From NCBI GenBank assembly GCA_023266055.1, contig JAHFRW010000007.1, forward strand, positions 1-64,000: a stretch of DNA of 64,000 nt, given 5' to 3'. This DNA comes from Gammaproteobacteria bacterium (lineage in GTDB: Bacteria; Pseudomonadota; Gammaproteobacteria; Ga0077554; Ga007554). Positions 52,431 through 62,742 of this stretch are shown here, one piece after another. Position 1 is the first letter of the stretch. Each line of letters begins with the position of its first letter. The translations under genes and the position numbers were made by a program. Under the pieces are notes generated by a model that did no database searches, was not told where the DNA came from, and was given only the letters and a program-made list of their open reading frames with translations.

Positions 52431-52880
52431 ATGGCCTACCAATCTCGCATTCCCGCTGACCCGACATACATTCATTCCGTTGGCACAGCGTTCTACAACT
52501 TCACGTACCTTGAGTGGGTCGTGGTTTGGACAATCGTCAAACTCAGCACCGATGGCTTTGCCAGCGTTCCTCGTGGAGAAACAGCCAAAGTCATCGCTAC
52601 GGCTCTTCGCAAAGCAATTGAAAACACCTCGCCGCCATTACCCGCTCCACTGCGTAAGCGTCTCATCAAGTTTCACGAGTCGTATCTTGTTGCTATTCGA
52701 AGCAGAAACAAGCTACTCCATGCGCACCCCTATACCACCCAGGATGGACAGCAACAGCTTGGGGGTGGTGGCATCGAGTGGCCAATTTCCGAAGTCGATC
52801 AGGCCGCGCAATTGTTCGAAAATGCGGCTATCGAGGGTAACGCAATTTTTCATGGTGAGCTTGCGCAGGTGCGCCCGTGA
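52431..52880 (+). CDS. cassette 2: hypothetical protein
   Basis: ATG shortly after cassette boundary; stop 6 nt before attC2. Confidence 0.72.
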   Translation: MAYQSRIPADPTYIHSVGTAFYNFTYLEWVVVWTIVKLSTDGFASVPRGETAKVIATALRKAIENTSPPLPAPLRKRLIKFHESYLVAIRSRNKLLHAHPYTTQDGQQQLGGGGIEWPISEVDQAAQLFENAAIEGNAIFHGELAQVRP

Positions 52881-52886
52881 ACAGAC

Positions 52887-52953
52887 GCCCAACCCATCAT
52901 TCCACCGGACCTGCGCGAAAAGCCGCGCAGTCCGGTGAATTCAAACGTTGGGC
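52887..52953 (+). other. attC site 2
   Basis: GCCCAAC...CCACCGGACCTGCGCG/CCGCGCAGTCCGGTG...GTTGGGC. Confidence 0.9.
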
Positions 52954-53009
52954 GTCATAAACAATGAACCAATATATTTTCACCGATTAATAGCGAGCGA
53001 GTAATAATC

Positions 53010-53432
53010 ATGCTGATTGGCGAACTTTCAAAGCGTTCACAATTTTCACGCGACACGATCCGCTACTACGAAAAGCTGGGGCTGATCCACATAGGCACAG
53101 AGCGAAGGAATGACAGCAATTATAAAAATTACCCGCCAGAGGTGCTCAATCGTTTGCGACACATTCACATTCTCAAAGAATGTGGCTTCACATTACGAGA
53201 GATTCAAAGGCTATTAGTAAATGATGGCAAATACCACGTATGCGATAGCTTGCCAAGTCAGTTAGCTGGAAAAATCTCGGCTATTGAAAAAAAAGTGGCT
53301 GAACTCTTGGAGTTCAAAGAGTCACTTTTCAAAATTCAACAAGCGTGCAACAGCAGGTGCGATACGAGCAATGGCATGCCCGATTGCGTTGATACTGGCC
53401 ATGGGAAGAAGAAAACCTCTCCATGTTGTTGA
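53010..53432 (+). CDS. cassette 3: MerR-family transcriptional regulator
   Basis: MLIGELSKRSQFSRDTIRYYEKLGLI HTH; LKECGFTLREIQRLL; Cys-containing C-terminus (CNSRCD..PCC). Confidence 0.93.
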   Translation: MLIGELSKRSQFSRDTIRYYEKLGLIHIGTERRNDSNYKNYPPEVLNRLRHIHILKECGFTLREIQRLLVNDGKYHVCDSLPSQLAGKISAIEKKVAELLEFKESLFKIQQACNSRCDTSNGMPDCVDTGHGKKKTSPCC

Positions 53433-53437
53433 GCTAT

Positions 53438-53722
53438 TCAATCTTTCGAGGTTTGGCTCGTTTTATCTGGCTCAGGTCGACAGCTACAATCGAGATCACA
53501 GGAAGGTGGTATTTTCCGAGGGAAGCGCCTGTAGGCCAGCAGTGCAATACCAACCGCCAACAGGACGACCGCCACTTTTTCAGAGTACACCGCAAATGCA
53601 GCAAGTGTTGCCGAGCCAACTGCCACGCCAATAAAAGGAATAGCGCAACAAGAGACGCAAAGAATACCTGTGGTCCACGCGATGCGCTTCGGGTTGGACT
53701 TACCAGTGGGCACATTTGTCAT
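53438..53722 (-). CDS. cassette 3: MerT/MerF-like small membrane protein
   Basis: GILCVSCCAIPFIGVAVGSATLAAF..., vicinal CC in first TM; SD ATGGAG upstream of ATG at 53722. Confidence 0.65.
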   Translation of the reverse strand: MTNVPTGKSNPKRIAWTTGILCVSCCAIPFIGVAVGSATLAAFAVYSEKVAVVLLAVGIALLAYRRFPRKIPPSCDLDCSCRPEPDKTSQTSKD

Positions 53723-53753
53723 CAGAAACTCCATTACAGTGAAAGTAATGGGT

Positions 53754-53786
53754 ATCGTAATGCATGGAGTACACTCCATGGTCAAG
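53754..53786 (-). promoter_or_regulatory. MerR-type promoter/operator
   Basis: Minus strand TTGACC-ATGGAGTGTACTCCATGCAT(T)-TACGAT: ~20-21 nt spacer holding CATGGAGT-GT-ACTCCATG. Confidence 0.75.
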
Positions 53787-53794
53787 GCCTGCCG

Positions 53795-53857
53795 CCCAAC
53801 ATTGCGTTCGAGAGGGACGCGCCAGAAGCGGCGTGCCTCCCAACTTTACGTTGGGCC
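53795..53857 (+). other. attC site 3
   Basis: GCCCAAC...GGGACGCGCCAGAAGCGGCGTGCC...GTTGGGC. Confidence 0.88.
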
Positions 53858-54018
53858 TGTAGAAAAACCCATTGCTGAGGATATATAACGTGAGAGTCAA
53901 AAAACCGGCTTCACTAGATGCTCCAGGATCGATGACCTCAGTGGTGGGAGGGGTTTTAGTATCCCCTATTGTTGAGATTTTTTCGCCGGAAGTGGTTTTT
54001 CTACAGGCTCGTTAGGCA

Positions 54019-55902
54019 TTATTCCTCCAGATAGGTATACCCCTCCAACCCTGCCGCAAGTTCTTCCAGATAGGTGTTGCGTTGCTCAGGGGTGAGTGAG
54101 GCATTGCTGATTTTGGTGCGATATGCGGTCAGCAGGTCGGCGGTGTTGAAGTTTACGTAGCGTAATACGGTTTCAACGGTGTCACCACGTTGCGCCTGTG
54201 TGAGTTTATAGTCGCCTTGTGCCGTGAGTTCGACGTTGATGGAGTCCGTGTCGCCAAACAGGTTGTGCATGTCTCCAAGAATTTCCTGGTAGGCGCCAAT
54301 GAGGAAGATGCCCAGCAGGTAGGTGTCTCCCGGTTGGTAATGGTGCACGGGCAGGGTGCTTTCCACGCCTTCGCGGTCGACGTAGTTGTCTATGCAGCCA
54401 TCGGAATCGCAGGTGAGGTCCTGGATCAATGCGCGCCGTGTGGGTTGTTTGTCGAGGTGATGGAGGGGGATGACCGGAAAAATCTGGTCGATGGCCCACA
54501 CGTCAGGCATGGATTGGAACAGTGAAAAATTACAGAAATATTTGTCCGCCAGTTTTTCATTGAGTTCGTCCAGCGCTTCACGGTGGGATTTGGCGCTGGG
54601 CTGCAACAGGGTGCGTACTTTGTGGCAGGTGGCGAAGTAGATTTGCTCGGCGTGCGAGCGTTGTTCCAATGTCAGTACGCCGTGTGTGTACATGGCTTGT
54701 GCTTCAGCCAGCCAGTGTTGGGCATCGTGGTAGGCTTCAAGCGCGGAGCGTGCGGAGAGGTTGCCGAGGCTGAACCATAAGTCCTGGATGATCTGGGGTG
54801 CCTCTGCCTCGGGGGCGCGCAGTGTTGCGCCATCCGGAACGCGGTCAATGTCGGTGACGTTGGTGATGAGGACGGCATGATGCGCGGTCATGGCGCGCCC
54901 CGATTCGGTGATGATGTCGGGGTGTGGCAGGTTTTGTGCGGCGCATGTTTCCCACAGGGCGTGTACGACGTTGTTGGCGTATTCTTCCACGCTGTAATTC
55001 ATGGAGCAGAAGCTGCGCGAACGGGTGCCTTCGTAATCCACACCCAGGCCACCGCCCACGTCCACGCATTTGATGTGCGCGCCGAGACGATGCAGCTCTG
55101 CATAGTAGCGTGCTGCTTCGCGCATGCCGTTTTGAATGTCACGAATGTTGGCGATTTGTGAGCCGAGGTGAAAGTGCAGCAGTTGCAGTGCGTCGAGCAT
55201 GTCTGCGGCACGCAGGCGCTCCACTACTTCGAGTACCTGGGTGGCGGACAGGCCGAATTTGGATTTTTCGCCGCCGGTGTTTTGCCATTTGCCTGCGCCA
55301 ATCGAGGCCAGACGCACGCGTACACCGAGCAGGGGTTTGATGTTGAGGGTGCGTGCTTCCTGTAATATCAGTTCCAGTTCCGAGAGTTTTTCCACGACGA
55401 TGTAAACGCGCTGGCCAATCTGTTTTCCTATCAGTGCCAGACGAATGTATTCACGGTCTTTATAGCCGTTGCATACGACGGTGCCGCCATTGGGTGTGAC
55501 CAGTGCCAGTACGGCCAGCAATTCGGGTTTGCTGCCTGCTTCCAGGCCGACACGTTCGCCGCCACTGGCAAGAATCTGTTCTACTACGCTGCGTTGCTGG
55601 TTGACCTTGATGGGGTAGACGGCGGTAAAGTGTGCCTGATAATTATCGGTCGCCATGGCCTGGGTGAAGGCGTTGCACAGTGTATCCACCCGGTCATGAA
55701 GAATGTCGGTGAAGCGCACCAGAGTGGGCAAGGAGAGGCCCGCCTGACGAATTTCCTGGGTCAGTTGGTACATGTCCACGCCGGGGTGTTTGCGATCGGG
55801 TCGGGCGATGACATGGCCTTGTTGATTCACGTCAAAGTAGCCGCCGCTCCAGTGGGCAATGTTGTAGGTGTCGCGTGCCTGTTCTGTAGTCCAAGTTGTC
55901 AT
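54019..55902 (-). CDS. speA: biosynthetic arginine decarboxylase
   Basis: YPIKVNQQRSVVEQIL PLP-Lys motif, GLEAGSKPELLAVLAL, VDVGGGLGVDYEG. Confidence 0.97.
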   Translation of the reverse strand: MTTWTTEQARDTYNIAHWSGGYFDVNQQGHVIARPDRKHPGVDMYQLTQEIRQAGLSLPTLVRFTDILHDRVDTLCNAFTQAMATDNYQAHFTAVYPIKVNQQRSVVEQILASGGERVGLEAGSKPELLAVLALVTPNGGTVVCNGYKDREYIRLALIGKQIGQRVYIVVEKLSELELILQEARTLNIKPLLGVRVRLASIGAGKWQNTGGEKSKFGLSATQVLEVVERLRAADMLDALQLLHFHLGSQIANIRDIQNGMREAARYYAELHRLGAHIKCVDVGGGLGVDYEGTRSRSFCSMNYSVEEYANNVVHALWETCAAQNLPHPDIITESGRAMTAHHAVLITNVTDIDRVPDGATLRAPEAEAPQIIQDLWFSLGNLSARSALEAYHDAQHWLAEAQAMYTHGVLTLEQRSHAEQIYFATCHKVRTLLQPSAKSHREALDELNEKLADKYFCNFSLFQSMPDVWAIDQIFPVIPLHHLDKQPTRRALIQDLTCDSDGCIDNYVDREGVESTLPVHHYQPGDTYLLGIFLIGAYQEILGDMHNLFGDTDSINVELTAQGDYKLTQAQRGDTVETVLRYVNFNTADLLTAYRTKISNASLTPEQRNTYLEELAAGLEGYTYLEE

Positions 55903-56169
55903 GAGATTCCATCTTTAAGGTAAGGTGCGGCGTGTTCTGAAAGCGGCGCGCAAGGCCGGGGCAGATATCACTAATAGGTTGAATGTTGTTTGGTTTTTAA
56001 TGAAAATGTGCTCAGGGTCTAACGTTGTTGGTGCGCTATACAGGCGGCCAGTGTGCCATTTTCATTTGCCAATGTCAGGATTATGGAAGATTTGCGCCCG
56101 GAAGGAAACCAAAAGGGCTATAATTCAGGTTAATGTGAATATCCCGATTTTTAGTATGGACGGCATGGC

Positions 56170-57036
56170 ATGACACTGGACAAACACTGGTATACCGAGA
56201 TCTATCCCGCTGATGGCGCGGCTTTTTCATTGAAAGTAAAAGAAAAATTGCACGATGTGCAGACGCCGTATCAGCGTATAGAGGTGTATGAGACGGAAGG
56301 ATTTGGGACGTTGATGACCATTGACGGGTTGGTGATGGTGACGGACCGTGATAATTTTATTTATCACGAGATGATGTCGCATCCGGTATTGTTTACGCAT
56401 GCCGACCCCAAAAATGTGTTGATTATTGGCGGCGGGGATTGTGGTACCTTGCGGGAGGTGCTCAAGCACCCTGGGGTTGTCCAGGCGCAGCAGGTTGATA
56501 TTGATGAGGGTGTGACACGTGCGGCTGAGTTGTATTTCCCGGAACTGGTTGACGCCAACAGTGACCCGCGTGCCGAACTGTATTTTGATGATGGTATTAA
56601 ATGGGTCGCTGATGCGGCACCGGGCAGTTATGATGTGATTATCGTTGACAGTACGGATCCGGTTGGCCCGGCTGAAGGGTTATTTTCAGAAGCGTTTTTC
56701 CGCAGTTGCCACAGTGCATTGCGTGCGGGTGGGTTGATTGTGCAGCAAAGCGAATCGCCCCTGTTCCATCAGAAGATTATCAATGATATGCACAGTGCCA
56801 TGCAGCGCGCCGGGTTTGGCGGCACGCGCACGCTGAACTTTCCGCAATGCAGTTATCCTTCGGGCTGGTGGTCCGCCACGCTGTCCCGGCGTGTTACTCC
56901 CGAAGGCTCTGAGCAGGGTACGGCATTAACAGAATTTCGCGAGCGCGATGCGGCTGGCAAGTTATTTAAAACCCGCTACTATAACGCTGCAATTCATCGG
57001 GCGGCTCTGACGTTGCCCGAGTTTATGGTGCGTTAA
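56170..57036 (+). CDS. speE: polyamine aminopropyltransferase (spermidine synthase)
   Basis: [39 protein letters not shown]. Confidence 0.97.
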   Translation: MTLDKHWYTEIYPADGAAFSLKVKEKLHDVQTPYQRIEVYETEGFGTLMTIDGLVMVTDRDNFIYHEMMSHPVLFTHADPKNVLIIGGGDCGTLREVLKHPGVVQAQQVDIDEGVTRAAELYFPELVDANSDPRAELYFDDGIKWVADAAPGSYDVIIVDSTDPVGPAEGLFSEAFFRSCHSALRAGGLIVQQSESPLFHQKIINDMHSAMQRAGFGGTRTLNFPQCSYPSGWWSATLSRRVTPEGSEQGTALTEFRERDAAGKLFKTRYYNAAIHRAALTLPEFMVR

Positions 57037-57068
57037 TCACCCCTTGGTATAGAGACGGAAACTTTTCC

Positions 57069-59747
57069 ATGCGTATCCCTTCGATCTGTTGCTTGCGTGT
57101 TTTTCGGCCGTTGCTGGGTATGGTGTTGAGCGTGATGGCCACTTCTGCCAGCGCCACTTACACCATTACCGATCTGGGTGCGAATATCCAGCCATATAAC
57201 ATCAGCAATAACGGCATTATCGTTGGAAGTAACGCCAACACGTCACCTATGGTGGGGATTGTCGGCACCGGTGGCGCACTTCAACCACTTTCAGCATCGA
57301 CGCTGGAGAGCAAGGGCAACGCCGTTAACAGCGGTGGTTTGGCGGTCGGCTATAACTATATTGATGGTGTGCAGCGGCGCGCCTTTCTGCGCGTGCCGGG
57401 CGCTGCATTAAGTAACTTTGAGGCCACGGCCCTTGGGGCGAGTGATGTCAGTGAGTTTGATCACGTTGCGGGTACGCTCGGGCCGGATGGGCAGCGGCGT
57501 GGTTTTGTTTATAATCTGAAAAACCAGAGCATTATTTCGTTGCCGACGTTTGGTGGGGCTGAAGGTTGGGCGAGCGGTATCAATAATCGTGGTGCGGTGG
57601 TGGGCGCTGCACGTGATACCAGTGGTGCACTCAGGGCCTTTTCGGCAGCCTATGGTAGCAACAGCATCACTAATCTGGGCACGCTGACCGGGTTTACCGA
57701 TAGCGAAGCCAGCGCGGTGAATGATTCCGGTCATGTCGTGGGATGGGTATCCAAAACACCGGCTTCAGCCGCCGCCAACAAGCGTGCGTTTGTGTGGGTG
57801 CCGGTCGTGGGCGCCACCGGCGTGCAGGATCTGGGTACCCGGGGAACGGACGTAGGCAGTGTGGCCAATGACATTAATAATGCCGGGTATGTGGTCGGTC
57901 ATTCGGTGGCGGCAGATGGCAGCACCCGTGCCTTCTTTCATGATCGCAAGGCCACCAATGTTAATGCCATTGCGGGCAATCCCACGTATCTTTATCTAGG
58001 CACTTCCAATGGAGTGTACCGTAGCAGTGACGGTGGCATCACCATTGCCGTGCGCAGCAACGGACTCAAGGAACTTAATGTGACGGCACTGGGGACAACA
58101 GCCAGTAATCCGCTGGTCGTCTATGCAGGCACTGCCAGGGGGATGTACAAATCGGTTGATGGAGGGGCGAACTGGGTTGCAATCAATACCGGATTGACGT
58201 TTATTGATGCTACCACCAGCCCTGCTGTGGAGGTGGCACGGGCTATCAGCACATTGGCTATTGTTGGGGACAACGTGGCAACGGTATTGGTCGGGACAAA
58301 TGTTGGAGTATACCGTACTACCAATGGCGGTGACAGTTGGAGTACCGTAACCAATCCGGGCAATTCAGCGGTGGTGGTCAATGAAATCAGGAATATTCCC
58401 GGTTCCCTGACAGTGTATGTCGCCACTAACAACGGTATTTTTGCCAGCACTGATGGCGGCGCAACCCTGGCGAGCATTCAGGGTTCTGGTTTGCCAACAG
58501 CGGCCGCTATTACTGCTGTCGATGCTGCATATACTGCTACCGTGATAACGGCTGTGTATGTCGGTACTTCGACAGGGATATTCAAGTCTACCAATTCCTT
58601 TGCCTCCAACCCGACATGGGCAGATGCCGGCGGTACGGGCGCGACTGGCTTGCCGGCGGCACGCAGTATCCGCCGCTTGAGGTTTCATAAAGGCACCACC
58701 ACAGATACCCTTTATGCGGCACTTGCCGGTGTTGGTGTACATAAAACCACGAATGGTGGGAGTGACTGGACAGCGGTGACCCAAACGGGGTTAACCAACC
58801 TTAGTGCTCTGGCGTTTGCTGTGACTTCGGCAGCATCGCCTGTACTGTATATGGGTACATTGAGTGGCATGTTCCGGTTTACCGATCCAACCAGTACCAG
58901 TTGGACGCTCACCAACAACATGCAGGATTTGAATGCCCTGATTCCCGGTGGTTCGGGCTGGGTGTTACGTAATGCAACGGCGATTAATAATGCAGGGCAG
59001 ATTGTCGGCTGGGGCGATGTCGGTGCAGAATCGCATGGCTTTCTCCTGACGCCGACGGAAGGTATTACCACCGCGCAACTGACACTGACCAAGAGTTTGC
59101 CTGCCGCCCCGTATCAGCAGTTTGTGCCTGTGAATTATACGCTCACCGTCACCAATAATGGCCCCGCTACGGCCACGTCTATTTTGCTGACGGACTGGTT
59201 GCCGGACAATGTAACCTTGCGCGCGACTCAAGGCGCCCCCTGCACCAATATTGACAGCATTACCCTGACCTGCCAGCTGGATAATCTGGAGGCAGGCAAA
59301 AGTCGTAAAATCACGGTTATCGTTTCACCGGATGGGCCGAATGTTTCACTGAATAATATTGCTCGGGTAGTGGCCAATGAATCTGATCTGGCGTTTTCTG
59401 ATAATACTTCTGCCGTGGAGGCCACAACAAATAAGTGTTTTATTGCCACGGCTGCCTATGGTTCATTTCTGGATCCGCATGTGCAGACATTGCGTGATTT
59501 CCGGGATGAATATTTGCTGCCGCATGCCGCAGGACGCGCATTTGTGGCATGGTATTACCGTACTTCGCCGCCACTTGCCGGATTTATCGCGCAGCATGAA
59601 AGTGCGCGCGTGGTGACCCGATTATTGTTGATGCCGGTAGTGTATGCGGTGAAATACCCGGTAGGTGCGGTGGTAGTGATATTGTTGATGGTGGGCGGTA
59701 TCAGCCGTTGGCGGTGTCAGCGGGTGGCGGGCATGGTGCGCGCCTAA
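57069..59747 (+). CDS. secreted multidomain protein: HAF repeats with embedded BNR/VPS10-type propeller, DUF11, CFI-box C-terminal domain
   Basis: HAF motifs ([17 protein letters not shown]), repeated [36 protein letters not shown]11, [10 protein letters not shown]. Confidence 0.88.
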   Translation: MRIPSICCLRVFRPLLGMVLSVMATSASATYTITDLGANIQPYNISNNGIIVGSNANTSPMVGIVGTGGALQPLSASTLESKGNAVNSGGLAVGYNYIDGVQRRAFLRVPGAALSNFEATALGASDVSEFDHVAGTLGPDGQRRGFVYNLKNQSIISLPTFGGAEGWASGINNRGAVVGAARDTSGALRAFSAAYGSNSITNLGTLTGFTDSEASAVNDSGHVVGWVSKTPASAAANKRAFVWVPVVGATGVQDLGTRGTDVGSVANDINNAGYVVGHSVAADGSTRAFFHDRKATNVNAIAGNPTYLYLGTSNGVYRSSDGGITIAVRSNGLKELNVTALGTTASNPLVVYAGTARGMYKSVDGGANWVAINTGLTFIDATTSPAVEVARAISTLAIVGDNVATVLVGTNVGVYRTTNGGDSWSTVTNPGNSAVVVNEIRNIPGSLTVYVATNNGIFASTDGGATLASIQGSGLPTAAAITAVDAAYTATVITAVYVGTSTGIFKSTNSFASNPTWADAGGTGATGLPAARSIRRLRFHKGTTTDTLYAALAGVGVHKTTNGGSDWTAVTQTGLTNLSALAFAVTSAASPVLYMGTLSGMFRFTDPTSTSWTLTNNMQDLNALIPGGSGWVLRNATAINNAGQIVGWGDVGAESHGFLLTPTEGITTAQLTLTKSLPAAPYQQFVPVNYTLTVTNNGPATATSILLTDWLPDNVTLRATQGAPCTNIDSITLTCQLDNLEAGKSRKITVIVSPDGPNVSLNNIARVVANESDLAFSDNTSAVEATTNKCFIATAAYGSFLDPHVQTLRDFRDEYLLPHAAGRAFVAWYYRTSPPLAGFIAQHESARVVTRLLLMPVVYAVKYPVGAVVVILLMVGGISRWRCQRVAGMVRA

Positions 59748-59762
59748 CCGAAGTATCTGGAT

Positions 59763-60222
59763 TTACTGGCACCAGCGTTCTACTTCCTTACGCATGGTTT
59801 CAGTGGTTTTGCTGCGTTCTTCCAGAGGCAGCAGACGACGATTCCCATCCTTGTCGTTTTCAAACAGCAAGGCACCGGCACCTTCCAGTTGTGCCAGATT
59901 CTGTTTGGATGCAGCGCAGTGTTTTTCCATTTCTTCCTGGCTGGGGCCTGCATTAGCGGCGGCGGCCGCCGCCGCCATTTCCTTTTTCTGTTCGTTATCT
60001 TTTCCCTGTCTCTTTAATGCTTCAAGACGTTGTTGTGATGCCGTGTCGACAGGCGGTGCCGGTGGAACACGCAGGGTTTGCGCTGCGGGTGCCTCAGGAC
60101 GGTCGCCATAATGTACCTTGCCCTCGGCATCCACCCATTTATAGACACTTTCCGCGCTGGCGCTGGTAATTAAAGTTCCTGTAAAACAAATAATTATCGC
60201 TATTATGGGCGAATATTTCATG
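59763..60222 (-). CDS. DUF4124-domain periplasmic protein
   Basis: Signal peptide, VYKWVDAEGKVHYGDRPE; likely start 60222. Confidence 0.88.
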
Positions 60223-60239
60223 GTCGGGTATCTTGAGGG

Positions 60240-60600
60240 TGATGGTTCATTGATAACTAAATATCGGCCTGCTGCGGCGACACTTGAGATGGAGACAGGT
60301 TTAATCTCCACGGTAACCGTAAAAGCAGGTGATAGCCTCGACAAGATTGCCAGGGATCAGGGCAAGCACCATCGAGTTGCTGAAAAAGCTCAATCCAGCG
60401 GCGCAAATGTTGCGCCCCGGTCAGGCACTGAAATCTCAGAAAGCTACCATGAAAAAGGTGATTGTTGGCGGGAAACGGATCACGACATCAAACATCCCTA
60501 TATTTACTATAACGGTGGTGGCGACTCGTTGTATGTAAAAAAACTGGACGATGTACTTCCGTTGATACGGAAAGTAAAGGTGGGGATATGCGCACAATGA
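60240..60600 (+). pseudogene. LysM-domain protein remnant with frameshifts
   Basis: VTVKAGDSLDKIARDQG | STIELLKKLNPAAQMLRPGQALK (other frame) | YYNGGGDSLYVKKLDDVLPLI. Confidence 0.65.
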
Positions 60601-60740
60601 ATAATTGGTAACGCGCTTGAAATAATGCGGCTGGCCTGCGTATCTGAACCGAACGTCTGACGGACTGCCAGCCCAGGGATGTTATCGCTGATCTTCCCCT
60701 GAAGTGAGTGTGTCATGATGCCATGCACAGATACGGTCGG

Positions 60741-61244
60741 TTATTTAACAGTGATCCGCGCACGGTTTTTTTCTATGGTTTTCTCGCCGATGCCCTTGAC
60801 CTGACTCAGCGCATCGGCGGATTTGAAGGGCCCGTGTTTGGTGCGGTGCGCAACAATGGCGTTGGCCCGCTGTTCCCCGATGCCCTGCAGGGCTTTTGCC
60901 AGTGTTATCGCATCGGCGCTGTTGATGTTGATCTGCTGTGCTACGGTGGCAGCAGGCGGGGGGGTACTGGTGTTCCTGTCTTTTAAGGTCGTTGCAGGGT
61001 CTTGTGTGGGTGCCCTTTCCAGCGTGGGAGTTTGGGTTGCCCGGCGTTCCGTTGTCCAGGTGGTTACCTGCGTGGTGGGTGAGGTGAGATTGACCGGGCG
61101 TGCCTGGGTGCTGTAGGGCTTATCGGCGTAATGCACCCCTCCTGCGGCGTCTACCCATTTGTAAACGTCGGTTGTTGCCCATAATACGGGAGAACCCAGG
61201 CCCAGCAGGAGCCATAAAGCGGTTTTTAGCAGGTGTTTGAGCAT
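60741..61244 (-). CDS. DUF4124 plus ComEA-type helix-hairpin-helix protein
   Basis: VYKWVDAAGGVHYADKP and ININSADAITLAKALQGIGEQRANAIVAHR..VKGIGEKTIEKNRARI. Confidence 0.92.
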   Translation of the reverse strand: MLKHLLKTALWLLLGLGSPVLWATTDVYKWVDAAGGVHYADKPYSTQARPVNLTSPTTQVTTWTTERRATQTPTLERAPTQDPATTLKDRNTSTPPPAATVAQQININSADAITLAKALQGIGEQRANAIVAHRTKHGPFKSADALSQVKGIGEKTIEKNRARITVK

Positions 61245-61369
61245 GGTTTCAAGGTACGGTAGTAGTGAACGGGGTTAGTGGTAATGACTATAAGCCACAA
61301 TGGCTGTACAAACAATAACCCCGGCTTGATTTTTTATGGAAAAAACATGGCAAGGCATGTTTAAGGTCT

Positions 61370-62047
61370 TCAGGCGATTTTCTGCTTTTCAAACGCCCTG
61401 GAAATATTCATGTAATGGAAGTTGTTCTGGCTCTTGCCATAATCCATGCGCGAGAGTGAGGCATAGTCGATGGTGAGCTGGCGATGCAGTTCCAGCGGCA
61501 TTTTCAGGGCGTCTGCCAGGCAGGCGCGGATCGGGCCGACGTGGGACACCACGGCAATGGTCTTGCCGGCATGGGTTGCGATCAGTTCGTTGATGACGGC
61601 TTTAACGCGCGCCAGCAGATCGTAGACGGATTCGCCGTTCTGCGGTTTAAATGCGGTCGGGTTCTGTTTCCATTGCTGGTATTCGGTGGGGTAGCCGTTT
61701 TCGATGTCGTGAAAATAGAGGCCTTCCCAGATGCCAAAACGACGTTCCTTTAAGGCCGCATTTTCCTGCAGTGGGGCGCCGGTGCTGCGGGCGATGGCAT
61801 CGGCGGTCATGCGGGTTCTGGCGCTGGGGCTGGTGCAGATCACGTCTATTTTCAGGTTACGCAGAAGTTCGGCGGCATATTCGGCCTGGCTGATGCCTTC
61901 GGCATTCAGCGGTGGATCTTCGCTTTTATTACCAAGACCATTGCTTTCGGCCATGTCAGCATTATCACAATAAATGCGGTCGAGCGGGAAGTCGGTTTTG
62001 CCGTGGCGTACGTAGATAATGCGGGTGTTGGGTTCCTTGGAGCGCAT
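61370..62047 (-). CDS. histidine phosphatase family protein
   Basis: IIYVRHGKTDFPLD, SPSARTRMTADAIA, VVSHVGPIRACLA. Confidence 0.93.
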   Translation of the reverse strand: MRSKEPNTRIIYVRHGKTDFPLDRIYCDNADMAESNGLGNKSEDPPLNAEGISQAEYAAELLRNLKIDVICTSPSARTRMTADAIARSTGAPLQENAALKERRFGIWEGLYFHDIENGYPTEYQQWKQNPTAFKPQNGESVYDLLARVKAVINELIATHAGKTIAVVSHVGPIRACLADALKMPLELHRQLTIDYASLSRMDYGKSQNNFHYMNISRAFEKQKIA

Positions 62048-62058
62048 GAGGTGCCTTC

Positions 62059-62520
62059 TTAGGTGATGGGGTTGCTGTGCGTGTGTGGCACAGGTGAGGT
62101 GTCATGCTGTTGTTGCGTGATTTCGACGGGTACCATGTGCAGTTTGCCATGCCGTACCCCGCGTGCCGCCATGACCAGGTTGGCGAAGGTGCGTACGCTC
62201 TGTATGGAACCGCGCAAAATGACCACTTCCAGGCAGTTATCATGATCCATGTGTACATGCATGCTGGACAAGGTGAGATCATGGTGATCGTGCTGCACCG
62301 AGGTAATACGGCTGGCCAGTTCGCTTTCATGGTGGTTGTAGATATAGCTGAGCGTTGCGACGCAGTGGCCTTCAGCCCAGTTTTCCAGACGTTCACTTTC
62401 CAGTCGCTCGCGTATCAGGTCGCGTATTGCCTCTGAACGATTGGCATAACCACGCGCGTTCATGAAGTCGTTAAACTGTGCGGCGAGTTGATCTTCTATT
62501 GATATGGTGAGGCGTTCCAT
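62059..62520 (-). CDS. nikR: nickel-responsive regulator NikR
   Basis: RLTISIEDQLAAQFNDFMNARGYANRSEAIRDLIRERL ribbon-helix-helix; SVQHDHHDLTLSSMHVHMDHDNCLEVVILRG nickel-binding motif. Confidence 0.96.
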   Translation of the reverse strand: MERLTISIEDQLAAQFNDFMNARGYANRSEAIRDLIRERLESERLENWAEGHCVATLSYIYNHHESELASRITSVQHDHHDLTLSSMHVHMDHDNCLEVVILRGSIQSVRTFANLVMAARGVRHGKLHMVPVEITQQQHDTSPVPHTHSNPIT

Positions 62521-62742
62521 GAATATTCCCTTGTCAGCACAGCCTGCCGGAAGGAGGCCATGGCAAAATTATATCCTATTTTGGACGCTGAAATAGCCGT
62601 GCCACCTGTTTTTAGGGAGGAGCTGTGCCTGCGAGGAGTGGAGAGGGCGTTTTATGTGTGTGAGTGCTGAGAGCCGACTGTGTCGCCCGGATGTGGATGC
62701 TCGTGCTCGGCCAGTTCTTTTTCCGGATGCCGGTGTTCATGA

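Larger units (their letters stand above)
51877..53857. mobile_element. integron gene-cassette array (three cassettes; no integrase in window)
   Basis: Three attC-like sites with RYYYAAC...GTTRRRY cores flanking short ORFs. Confidence 0.82.

Noticed and set aside
54012-54018. GTTAGGC as R' of another attC next to speA
   Set aside because: No matching RYYYAAC R'' at an acceptable distance; only an inverted repeat is supported.
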